Source of the DNA: Kalaharituber pfeilii
Taxonomy: Eukaryota > Ascomycota > Pezizomycetes > Pezizales > Pezizaceae
Direction of reading: 5' to 3'
Assembly (NCBI GenBank): GCA_015179045.1
Contig: WHUZ01000017.1
Coordinates: 124,001 to 188,000 of the forward strand
Length of the DNA: 64,000 bases
Both the position numbers and the translations under genes were made by a program. Every line of letters starts with the position of its first letter. Position 1 is the first letter of the stretch. Positions 47,319 to 58,160 of the stretch are shown in pieces. Below the pieces are notes generated by a model, which saw only the letters and a list, made by a program, of their open reading frames with translations, ran no database searches and was not told the DNA's origin.

Positions 47319-48165
47319 CTACCGCATTCGAAGCAGCTCCATATATTGCCGGCTTGTGTCAAGAATAGTAAAAATCTTGTCCTCGTCGCCCTCTGGGACG
47401 TCTCTTGGGCGGAAGAACTCGCGGGCCTGGGGAATCTTGAGTTGGTCCACAAAGTCGCGGAGGATGGGCTCGGCTTGGGAGAGGTATTGGCAGGGGGTGT
47501 ACTCGACCTGCTCTATGCGTCAACACGAAGCATGAGAGGGAAGAGGAAGAGATCCGAGTACCTCGAGAATAACCCCCTTTACATCCTGTCCCTGCGCGAC
47601 AGTCGCCAGCTTCACTTTGAAGTCATCAATATCGTACATCTCTCCTTGCCCCTTGAGCGTCTGTCGGATGTTCCAAAGCGCATTCATCTTGCTTCTAACA
47701 AGCGCTTCGAAGTCACGGTCGATGGTGACGATGGTAGATGCGGCGAGGGCAAAAAACTTTTGGGGATAGGTCGAGAGATCCAGAACTTGGAGGGTCTTGT
47801 GGCTCTGCATCGGGCCGCCAGGTACGGAGGCGGCTTGTGAGCCGTTGGTGGAGGAGGGAGCGTTGGACGGGATGGCGGGCTGGTGAGGGATGGAGACGGC
47901 GGCGGGGGAGGATGGGGTTGGAAGGGGGGCCTCGCGGTAGAGGCGATGCTCAAAAGCCCATTTGGGGCCGGGGACGAGGTGGTGCAATTTGGAGAGGCGG
48001 TCGACGAGGAGGGAGAGAGTGGCGGAGGCGGACGTCAGGTTGAGCTCGGGGATGAAGAAGAGACTAGCCGGGGGGGAGGGGGGGTTGAACGCGGGAGCGT
48101 TAGCATTTTCTTGTTAGTTAGGGGGGGGGGGGGGACGGCCGGGAGACTTGCCCAGTGACCGGCAT
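47319..48165 (-). CDS. MED20: Mediator complex subunit 20 (Srb2)
   Basis: Head-module subunit of Mediator, bridging activators and RNA polymerase II. Exons: 48165-48152 (14 nt), 48063-47562, 47507-47319; 234 residues, in frame. The protein starts MPVTGLFFIPELN, the standard Med20 start, but only if intron 1 is spliced as GC-AG (GG/GCAAGT...GGCTAG/T). Then RLSKLHHLVPGPKWAFEHRL, LQVLDLSTYPQKFFALA, IVTIDRDFEALVRSKMNALW, GEMYDIDDFKVKLATVAQG, VEYTPCQYLSQAEPILRDFV follow, all typical of the TBP-like Med20 fold. A low-complexity Ala/Ser/Pro insert separates the first two strands. Intron 1 contains a C14 run. Confidence 0.95.
48064..48151 (-). other. GC-AG intron in MED20
   Basis: 88-nt intron with donor GG/GCAAGT and acceptor CTAG/T, containing CTAACTAAC as likely branch site and a C14 run (G14 at 48121-48134 on the plus strand). 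It is required for the conserved MPVTG-LFFIP start. Confidence 0.85.
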
Positions 48166-48697
48166 GCCGTGCGGCGCGGGTGGATCGTGCGCTAGCGCTG
48201 TATTCTTTACCTTTCTTCTTGCTTCGATCTGTGGCTTTCCGGAGGGGCTTGCGGGGGGCCGGGCGTGCGGGGACGGGGCAGCAGCTCTGTGGGCCGGAGC
48301 GCGGGAGCAGGAGGCGGTCGGCTCGTGTCTGCTGCGGCGTGCGGCTGCGCGGAGGAAGCTGCGCGCCAAGCAACGGCCAGGCCTGCAAGCCGGCCAGGGG
48401 CACGCGGGCTGGGTACCTGGAGCCAAGCCCGGCGCCAAGCCCTGAGCTACCGCTCCCGTCCTATCGGCGGTGGTATCAGTATGATATGCCACCAGCGCCG
48501 TTAAGCTTCCGTGCTTATGTAAGCCCCCAGGCCAACCCATGTCCCATGCCCTGTCTCAACAGATAGCACAAGCACCAGGGAAAGCAAGCTCGATAGCACG
48601 AGCTACCCCACGTTAGCACCCGACGAGCAAATTCAGACTCCCCCGACCGGCCGGCCAGCAACCGCCCCCCACCCCCCCCCCCCCCAAACCCGCAAGA
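48166..48697. promoter_or_regulatory. Divergent intergenic region, MED20 / FHIP-like
   Basis: 532 bp, GC-rich, shared 5' flank. A C14 run at 48672-48685 lies just before the FHIP start codon. Confidence 0.5.
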
Positions 48698-51600
48698 ATG
48701 GATTTTGTGAGTGGATCCCCACCGCCTGCAGTGTGCCGAGGAAGGTAGGGCTGGATTGGCACAGGGATGAATCCGAGGAACAGAAGAAGCTGACCGTTAA
48801 TGTGGCTGGGCGGAAAACACAGTGGAACCGATTGATTGGAGGCACCGGGAGCTCGAGCGGGCTGCAGCGGAGAAAGGAGCAGCCGCATGCAAGTGGGCCG
48901 GAGCAGAGGATCGCGAGGTTCAAGAGGGTGTGGCAGCAGATACTGGTATTTACCTACCTATTCACCTTGTGTGCAGTGCATTTCGGCCCGATTGGGGCGG
49001 GGGTGGGAGAACTAGAAGCGTGGATGAGATCAAACACAGCCAGAATTGGTGTAGTAGCATGAACTCATTTGCTTGAATCTCCCATCTAGCACACATGGCG
49101 CAATGCCCGCGAACACGACGAAATCTCCCAAGACTTTTTCCGTGAATACATCAAACGACTCACAGACATGTTGATCGAAGAGGAGAAGCGACCCGACCGA
49201 CACTGCATGACCTTCGCCTACGAACAGCAAATCTACATCGCACTCTCCAAAATCGGTCAAGGCGCCCGCTTGGATGTCGTCAAGGAAGTCATTACTACGT
49301 TCTCCACTTTGGTCGACACTGAGGATGAGAATTTTCTTGGCCAAGAAAGCTTCGCGCATTCGCTTATGGACTTCCTACGGCGGACCTCCGAACGCTTATC
49401 CCCGAACTTCTCGAATGAATTTGTCGAGCTGTTGTTTAATATCTCGGCAAAGATACGACAGGCGCCGTCGATATTGCCGATATGGTTCAATTATATGAGT
49501 CCGGCGGAGAGGGGAGAAGATTATGAGACGCTGGGTCCCCAGCAGAGGTTTGCGGGAGTCACGAATAAGGATGAGTTTCCGTTGTTTTATCTATTGATTG
49601 AGTTCGTGTACAGTGAAGGGAGGGTAGGAGATTTTGCGCGAACAGGGCTGCTGTACATTATTGAGGCGGCGAAACCTGGGAGCGATTTGGAGAAGTGGAT
49701 GGTGGAGAGCGATTTGGCGACGTTGATGGCAAGTGGGTTGGGGGCGTTGTATAGTCAGTTGAGCAGGTTGGTCTTAGTATTGCGTGCTCAATACAGCGAT
49801 TAATGGAGACTATTTTGTTAACCGGGCTTGTTTGGGGGGAGACAGGAAACTGGTCATGACATATCCAGAAAAAGAGCAGCCTACGATATTGACGTTATCA
49901 GACTACTCCGCCAGCGAGCTGACGTATGAAGCAGAAGCATCAACGTCGCCGGAATTCCAGACACACTTGGAGACATTCTTGTCATATTTGATTTTTTGGC
50001 AAGACGTGCTGAATCATTGCAAGAGCGTCGAGATGAAGCAGACATTGCTAGATCATTTCCGGATATTATTTTTACAGCAGTTACTGTGCGGCTTTTCTTC
50101 ACCATATCTCTACCCCCTATATTCATTAGCGGAGGATCGCAACTGATACATGCTCTTGTTTACAGGTACCCTTCGTTACTGGAAAGCTCGGATATAGATG
50201 GTGGATCAGCGGTCGCTGTACTAACATATGTCAGAGTAATTCTTGACACACTGGAACACCCAGAAATCATCAATCTCATCCTCTCCTATCTCATGGCACT
50301 CCCAGAGCAGCTGCCAACACCCATAAAAGGTCCCCCAACCCCCAGTGTAGCACGAAGGCGAAAATCACTCGACCTACTCACAGAGGCAGCAAAGGCAGAT
50401 AGCAAGCCCTCGCCGGACCTATTCAATCTTGTTGATCTCATATTGACCTCACTCAAATCTCGGTCTCAGCAAACAGTCGCTGCAACGCTACGGTTAGTGT
50501 CGATAATACTACGAAAACACCACGCCTATTCCATTGGGACAATGTTAAAGGTAGCGAGGTTAGAGGAAGGGGCGCCGGATCGGACGATAGGGGCACATAA
50601 TAAGGAGATGAAGTTGCTGTTTTCGATGGTGCAGAAGATTGGGGTGGAGGATGATAGTGGGACGGACGCGTACGAGATGTATCTGAAGGATAACTTGGAG
50701 CTACTGGAGTGCCATCCGTGCTCTGCGAAGGCGCTCGCGATAAAAAATCCTCAGGAGGGGGCGCGGGAAATGAAGCGGGAAGGAGACACAGGGAAGGGTC
50801 CAAAAGATCTATACACGCACACGTTACGTCTGGACGATCCGTTATTGAAAAGCGTCGTGGAACTCCTATCGACGTTTTTCTCGAACTCAGTCGAGACGAA
50901 TTTGATTCTAACATGCGTAATTGTGGATCTGGCGAGTTGCTGCTATATGAAGCCGGAGGGATGGCTGTTGTTTGATCCGGCGTATTACGAGTATGACGAC
51001 GATGCAGACGATTTTGATGAGTGGGAGGAGCTGATTGAGGAGGCGGAAATGGGGGATGGAGTGTTAGAGGAGCTAGAGAGAAAGCAGATGAGGGGATTAA
51101 GGAGGGCGAGGAAAGAACCGGGATGTAGGAAGATCCCGCCGGTGTTGGAGGTGTTGCAGGGCTTGACGACGCAGATAATGGCGTATAAACGAGAAGTATT
51201 TCAATTTGAATCCATTCTTGCATATAAATCATGAGAATTTCGATTTCTGAATGTATGTGAGTGCGTGTTCATAGATACCGGACCTTGACGGCAAACTCTG
51301 TGAACGCAAAAACGCCTTCCGCCTCACTGATCATCTGAACGAAGCCATGTCACACGCACCACTACCATCCACCACCGCTTCCTCCACTACCCGTAGCGGG
51401 AACCCCGTCTTCGACACCCTACGTGCGGCCGTCAGTCCTAACTCGACACTGCGCACTTCGCAGTTCGACGGCTCCGGCTACTCCACGCCCAGCCGTCCCT
51501 CAACCAAAATGTCTGCGCGCGGCCTCTTCTTCCCTCCGTCGCCACCCTCGATGGGGTCACCGGGGAGGCCTTCCTCGTCCTCGGCAATGGCGGCTGGCTC

Positions 51601-52027
51601 ACATAGTATGGCATTCGGGTCACAACTTGCGGATACGATCACCAGGAAGGTAAGGTCGTTGCATCCGGCGCAGTTTATGCCGCCGCCACCGGAGGAGGAA
51701 GGGAGTGACGTGGGGACCGGGAGAAGCGGGACGCCGGTGGAGGGGGGGAGTATAGGTACTGGAATAGGGGAGGGGCAGGGACAGGGACAGGGACAGTCGA
51801 AGGTGGAGAGGGAGTTTTCGTTGTCGCACTTGTTGACGAATATATTAATTTTACAGGTGAGTGAATGGGACCGTTGCGTGAAAGGGAAAGGAAATGGGAT
51901 ATTTGGACCCTTGAGGGGGCTGGTTGGCTAATGTGAGTGGATGTGGGAGTAACAGGAGTTTATCATGGAGCTGGCGGCGCTGACGCAAGTGAGGGCGTCA
52001 TTGTTTGAGGATGCCAAGTTTGTCTAA
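48698..52027 (+). CDS. FHIP / RAI16-like protein (FTS-Hook interacting)
   Basis: Homologue of FHIP proteins, which with Hook and FTS link early endosomes to dynein; animal RAI16 belongs here. Exons: 48698-48706 (9 nt, MDF), 48823-48945, 49090-49766, 49846-50085, 50166-51195, 51275-51856, 51956-52027; 910 residues, in frame. Recognisable parts: MDFWNRLIGG start, RVWQQILHTWRNAREHDEIS, MDFLRRTSERLSPNFSNEFV, FNISAKIRQAPSILPIWF, KDEFPLFYLLIEFVYSEGRV, YLIFWQDVLNHCKSVEMKQT, DSGTDAYEMYLKDNLELL, DPLLKSVVELLSTFFSNSVE. The C-terminal third is Ser/Pro/Gly-rich with a GQGQGQGQ run, and ends in a conserved-looking helix (FIMELAALTQVRASLFEDAK). The exon 5/6 junction (REIPDLDGKL) is the least certain. Confidence 0.88.
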
Positions 52028-53360
52028 ATAGAATTTTGTACTTGCTTGTTTTTGTATTCCTTGCCATGCTTTGTTTTTCCTTGGACCGTGGGCGGATGAC
52101 CAGGGAAAGTATATTTTCCGGCGAACAGGGGGGGAGGTTGTTATTTTGATATCGGGGAAATTGAGGAGAGCAAGCGACTAGAAGGGAGGAAGAGGTACAG
52201 CACAAAACCTGGGTTTTAAAGTTGCCAAGCAGGCGTGCATGATGTTTACATTCTACGAATAGACATGAAAAACAAAAAAGAAAGACAAATGATAATGAAC
52301 CTTGACAAATATAATTGGGATTGGGGATTGGGAGATATGAATGGTTTGAATTGCGATGGTAATGAAGGGGGGAGAACGATGTTCCTTTCCATTTCTTCCC
52401 TTGCACTTTATGGCATTCGTCGTCCCCCTTAAGCTACGCGGCAAGAGGTCATCTTCCCCTTCCTAGTGAGCCAAGAAAACAAAGAGGAAAAGGAATTGCA
52501 AAAATTCAAGCTACCTGTGCAATTGATTTTTTGTTATTATCTTTATTTTTTAATTGTAGTAAGGTACTCTACTATCTTGTCAAAAGTAGAAAGTAGATAA
52601 GGTTGCCGTTTAATTTGGTGGTATAGTCACGTAACTGCAGGGGTAGTTTCTGGAGGGTCACATGTAAACGCTAAGCTAAGTAGAGTAAATTGTTTGTGTT
52701 TGAGGGGTCCCCAGCCAAGCCCAGCCGGAGAATAAACAAAACAACAGGAAAAAGAGAGAAAAAAAAAAAAAAAAAAAAAACAGTGAGGGGACCATCTACT
52801 CCGTAGTAGTAGGTAGTTTTCAGTAGGAGAAGAATAACCCTTAGAAGCTCCTGCGGGTCCCACACTTTTACATATGTTACATACTTATGCATGTGCGACG
52901 CAAGGCCGCAGAAAAGGTGCTTAACTCCAATACTAAGTACAGTACCTAGTGGTGCCTATCACTTAGCTCTCAGCTTATTTACGAACTTGCGAGCTTTTCT
53001 TTCAACAAGAGAAAAGCTAAGAGACGACAAACGAACCGTCAATAGCGAAACCCATAGAAGCAAGCGCTCGCATTTCAAAGATTGATCAGATACGGCGGAG
53101 AGTGTTAGAGTAAATTCGCTGGGGCGGGTATTTATAGACAGGTTATTCAGCAGAGAGGATAACGGAAAGGGCCACAAACGATATCCGTTTGCGCAGCCTG
53201 GAGCAGCAGTTAAAATATATTCGCTGGATGGAACCATCTGCACACTCTGCGACAACATTGAGGACGAGTCCGCAGAAAGCAGTCCAACATCCGCAGCACC
53301 ATTAAATACCTACACCCCCCGCATCCTAAATTGCGACCCGGCACATAATCAATCTATCCG
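52028..53360. other. Intergenic region, FHIP-like / haspin
   Basis: 1.3 kb: 3' flank of the FHIP-like gene and 5' flank of haspin, with a long A-run near 52758-52780. No gene is recognised. Confidence 0.5.
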
Positions 53361-55991
53361 ATGCATCGCCTTCCCACTACCCACCGCACCTACGGCCGCA
53401 CATATGTCTCCTCTCGGTCGACACGGGACCTGGATCTGTGGGCACAAGTTGAAGCCGAAGAGCGCCTGCGGCAACAGCAGGAACGGGAAGAGCAAGAGCG
53501 AATAGCGAAAGAGGAGGAGGAAAGGAGGAGGAGGAAGAAGGAGAGGAAGAGGGAGAAGAGGGAGAAGGAGGAGCGGGAGGAGAGAGAACGAGAGAGGGAG
53601 GAGAGAGAATTGCAAGAAGGGCAGATAGTAGAGAATGACGGGGATGATGCGGAGGAAGGGGTGGAGGGGGTGACGGAGGAGATGAGCAAGTTGGAGATTG
53701 ATGGAGGTGAGGATGTGGATGAGGTTGAGAGGCAGATTATGGCAGAAATTGCGCGGGGGCAGTTAGAGAAGGTAATGATGGAAGAGACGGATGGGGGGAA
53801 TATATTGGAGGAGGAAGTTGTGTTACCAATCGTGGATACCCCACTGACCTCTCCGGAAAAGGAGGAGGGAGAGGACCACGAGAAGACGGAAGAGACTGCC
53901 GGAATGATTGAGGCGACACCAGCTCCAACGCAGGCGCTGGAGCCACAGACGCCGCCACGGAAGCAGCTAAGGAGGGAGTCAGTTGTTCCTACGACGCCGT
54001 TGACGCTTAGAGAGGTGGATGTGTCGGTGGTGGTTCAGGGAGCAGAGAGCCCTCATGTAGAATTACATGCACAGAGCAGTGAGGAGGATGAACGGGAAAC
54101 GGATGAGGAAACGGTGATTAGAAGCCGATTACTCAGTCCAGAGCCGCTGAAGGAAGTATTACTGACTCCCGAGCGGAGGGGTGGGCTGAGAAGGAGGTCA
54201 AGTCGGATAACGTTGACGGGGGATCGAGGCGGACATCGAGTGCCCTGCCGTCTACGGTGGGGAGAAGGGAGACAGATGGGTGGAAGAAGGTGGAAGAGAA
54301 GGAGGAGCACGAGAAAGTGAGGGAGCGGACGAGGTTGAGTGCACCAACTGTGCTGCAGGTTTTGGTGTCGCCGGTGAAGGTGCCGACGTCAGAGTATATA
54401 ATACCAAGTGACGGCGAGGAGGAGAGCGAGAAAGAGCAAGCAGAGACTGTGGGGGCGGGCGGTTCGGAAGCAGGGCAGCAAGAGCAGGCTCATGGAGGGG
54501 AAGAGGAGCAGCGTGACGGCACAGAGCGCGAGGACGGGCGAGAGGGAGACGAGGAGTGGCATGAGGACCCCACCGTCGTCACCCACGCCCAAGTCCAGCA
54601 GGTCCTCGCTCTTTGCACCGTCCCCGAAGTTGTCGACTTCACAGCACATATCAATCGGCAGCTCAAGGCATCTATGCTCACCAAGCTCGGCGAGGCCTCA
54701 TACTCCGAGGTTTTTCTCCAGAAGCCCAAATCCCCTACCCCGACGTCCCCCAACACCGTCCTCAAAATCATCCCCTTTGGCAAGCAATCCCAATGTCTCT
54801 TTTCGCACATCTACGAGGAGATCCTCATTACGCGCACAATGTCGCCGCTCAAAGGCTACATTGGCTTCCACGGGGCCCACGTCTGCCGCGGGAAGTTTCC
54901 GAAGAAGTTATTGGAGCTGTGGGACCACTGGGATGAGAATGTGAAGGTGAGCGAGAATGATCGCCCGGATTTCTACGAGGAGGATCAGTTGTTCGCCGTG
55001 ATTGGATTGGAGGATGGAGGGACGGATTTGGAGAGTTTTAAGGTCGGGGGATGGAGGGAGGCGAGACAGATTTTTTGGGCGGTGGCAGGGCGCTTGAAAG
55101 GGGGGAGATGGAGAGGGAGTTTGAGGTATGTTCAGCTATTGATCTTTCGGGTATCGAAAATGATAGAGATGGGCCCGGACTGACGCCGTTATACCTGTTC
55201 TAAAGCATCGGGATCTGCATTTCGGAAATATCGTCATCAGACATGTTCCCATTGATCCCTCTCCCGAGCAACTGCTCCGCAATCTTTCCCTGGGCGACAC
55301 CTCAGCCACTTCAAGAGGGGGGCGTTCGAAATCCTCGTCCAAGAAGCAACCTCAGCAGCAATCACGAGGGCAATCCCGCCTCCAAGTTTCTCTTATCGAC
55401 TATACCCTCTCCCGCGCCCGGTGCGAGAATGGTGTTCTGTCTTTCACACCGCTGGACGATCAAGCGTTGTTTGAAGGGAAGGGCGACTACCAGTTTGATA
55501 TCTACAGATAGTAAGCTCTACCCCCTCCCCTCTGTCTTGCTTCCACCAGCCGCCCCCCACTGGCACTAACGTACATGTATAGCATGCGCGCCCTCTTCCT
55601 CACCCATACTCCCCCACCACCCACTGACCCTTCCACCGGCATCCCCAACATCGACTGGTCCGTACACGACCCCAAGACCAATGTATACTGGCTCCACTAC
55701 CTACTGAATATCCTCCTAAACAAGAAGAAAGAGCTCAAAAAGCCACCCATTGCTAGTTCGAGCTCTAGATCAAGGACCAAAGCCCCATCTTCGTCAGCAG
55801 GGTGGAGCGAGGAGGAAGTTGCGGCGTATAAGGAGCTGGAGTGGTTGCATAGGGGGTTGGATAAGAGGAAGAAGAGGTTTACGGCTGGGTCATCTACGGC
55901 GGGGGAGAAGGTCGTCCCAGAGGTGGGGAGTGCGGGGGAGTTAGTGAGGTGGGCGAGGAAGGAGGCGGTGGTGAAGGATGAGGACTTGTAG
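53361..55991 (+). CDS. Haspin-type serine/threonine kinase, two apparent frameshifts
   Basis: Haspin phosphorylates histone H3 Thr3 at mitosis and positions the chromosomal passenger complex. Exons: 53361-55125, 55206-55510, 55583-55991. The N-terminal half is a long E/R-rich segment (RRRKKERKREKREKEEREER) and acidic low complexity. The kinase domain has LTKLGEASYSEVFLQ as glycine loop, VLKIIPFG with the ATP-binding Lys, the haspin-specific insert, FEHRDLHFGNIVI as catalytic loop, SLIDYTLSRA in place of DFG (DYT, as in haspins) and GDYQFDIYRYMRAL. The sum of exons is two bases short of a multiple of three: one missing near 54218-54222 (G5; weak, low-complexity region) and one before FEHRDLH at G3 55088-55090 or G6 55100-55105 (strong). 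With both, the protein is 826 residues. Confidence 0.92.
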
Positions 55992-56416
55992 ATATTGGCA
56001 GGATGGAGTAGGTTTTTAAAGGAATTGAATGGGAGAGTATCTTGTAAGGGTATCGGGTTGGGAGTTTATGGGCACTTTGTTTCGATTGTTTATATCTAAA
56101 GCACAATGTATTTATTCTTGATCATTTTTATGCACCCATGGATGGATGGCCTGGAAGAGGGTTGAAAACGTTAGGATTTTGTTATCGTTTAAGAATTTTT
56201 CTTTCGTTTTTCATTTCATTTCATTTTTCATTATTTTTATAGCTCGGTTGTTACGTGGTATTCATGAATATATTCTCCAAATACAATTTTTTTTTAAAAC
56301 CTTCATTCGTATCACGTCCGCTTTTTTTTTCCCACCCATAAGCCCCCATTCCCTCCATTCCGCCGCCTCGCGTCCTCCAGCCTTTCCTCTGCGTGAATCC
56401 CAACCTCTACAGTAAT

Positions 56417-56476
56417 CCCTCAATCTCCCAATCTCCCAATCTCCCAATCCCCCAACCACCCAATCGCCCAATCCCT
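56417..56476 (+). repeat. CAATCTCC-type 8-bp tandem repeat
   Basis: About seven units of CAATCTCC or close variants (CAATCCCC, CAACCACC, CAATCGCC), decaying towards the right. Confidence 0.85.
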
Positions 56477-56892
56477 CAGAATGCCTACTTCCCCACATCC
56501 CTTCATCTCTACCTGTGCAAACCTCACAATCAGATAAAACAAAAGATTAAAAAAAGATAAGAAGAACCCCAATCAGTTTTTTCCGGCCAATACCTTCTCC
56601 GCTCCATGCAAAATCCTAAGCCAATTACATTGCATGTTTTTAGAAACTAGCTTGTATTTTCCGCAACATTTCTTCATTTTTGAAAAGCGCCATTACAAAA
56701 TATCCTACATGCGCATTCTATTAATTATACTCCTGCAAGATAAGTACGATAGTTGGATTGTAACGCGGATAGAGTACTTCTACAGTACGCGACTTTACAA
56801 GGTAAAGAGAAAAGAGATAGAGATGTACAAGGTAACAGTTGGTCCCTTTCACATATATTGCGTCGAAGAGTAACTCCAGGAGAAATGCATAT

Positions 56893-56983
56893 CCTAGCCA
56901 GTTCCAAAAGTATTCGGACGGTTACTAATATGGTGCATAATATGCATTAGTCAGGCGTCCAAATACTTTTGAAACTGGCTAGG
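56893..56983. mobile_element. Foldback MITE-like element with Tc1/mariner-like inverted repeats
   Basis: 28-bp arms at 56893-56920 and 56956-56983 are inverted copies with two mismatches, both C versus T. The element proper starts GCCAGTTCCAAAAGTATTCG and is flanked on both sides by TA, the Tc1/mariner target duplication. The 35-nt centre also has inverted ACTAAT/ATTAGT. The inner TIR sequence CAAAAGTATTCGGACG resembles Tc1-type ends. There is no transposase, so it would need a helper in trans. Confidence 0.8.
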
Positions 56984-57221
56984 TAGTAAGGAATTCATAT
57001 CTGCACCTGTACTACACTGTGCAGGTACTATAAAGTATTAGCGGAAGCTGCGAACCGAAGGGATGCAAGATCCGTTTTTGTTTGTGCAGCAAACTAACGA
57101 CCCAGGGAAAAATATTAAAAAGAATTAAGCGAGTGTAAACAAACAAATAGACGATTATCTAATCTCGTAGCTGATTGTCCGCCAACTTGGGAAAAAAACA
57201 AACAAATAAAGAAATAGTTAG

Positions 57222-57224
<3 letters not shown>

Positions 57225-57252
<28 letters not shown>
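57225..57252 (+). repeat. A28 homopolymer
   Basis: Unbroken run of 28 A in the convergent intergenic region; its length is uncertain. It could be a relic of a retroposed poly(A) tail, but no matching body is seen upstream. Confidence 0.85.
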
Positions 57253-58160
57253 TAGAAAAAAACCAAACAGAACAGATGGAGCCTGACTAGTACTAAGGTA
57301 TATATTATCTAGATCAGATAGTTGTATGATACATCTATGCTCTTAGGACTAGCCCAGAAGAACAAGAGTATGAAGAGCCAGAAATAACTGTAAGAAAACA
57401 TATACTGTTTATATACTTGTATCAAAATTGTGAAGTAATGTTCCAGCATCATCTACTCCCCACCTCAAACTAGCATCTAATCTAGCACGCTATCATAACA
57501 ATCATGTCCTTGCCCGCGTGCAAGTCCAAGCCCAAGTCCATGCGGGTAATTTCCCACTGTCACCATTAACCAAGACCGACCGGGCAAATCGCAACTTAAA
57601 AACCAAACTGAAAAGAAAAAAACAACTTGTTACCCTATACCACACCCTGAAAAATATGACTAGAACACGTACAAGCAACCCGACCAATCACTTTTGGATG
57701 AGGCAATGTAAGACTAAGCAAATAGCAATCCCAGTTTGTAGCATCCAGCCCAATGTCTCCATCCAGATTGTGCCTTCGCAAAAGCTTCAAAACCCAAACT
57801 GACACATAACATACAAACAACACGAAAAAAGAAGAAAATATACAGTCACAAAAAAGAGAAGAAAAGAAGAAAAGGAGTAAGACATGACTAAAACTACGAT
57901 AATGATATAATCTAAAAGGCAGGGGAAGTAAAAGTATAAAAGGAAAAAAAAAAAACGCCCCACCACCTTTCCAGCTTTCCTTGTTAAAAAACCCACACGT
58001 GACAAGTAGTACCAGAGACAAACAGAAAGGGACTATTGTAAGAAATACAAGGATTTGTGGTGACAGATGTTTGAAGATATATTGGCGCAAGCGCAACAAG
58101 CTCGCGTTTGCGAAGAAAGTCGAGACATTTACCAGCGATGTTGAACCTTGCTCCCTTTTC

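Larger units (their letters stand above)
55992..58160. other. Convergent intergenic region, haspin / kinesin-14
   Basis: 2.2 kb of AT-rich non-coding DNA. It carries an 8-bp tandem repeat at 56417-56476, the foldback element at 56893-56983 and an A28 run at 57225-57252. No gene is seen. Confidence 0.6.
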
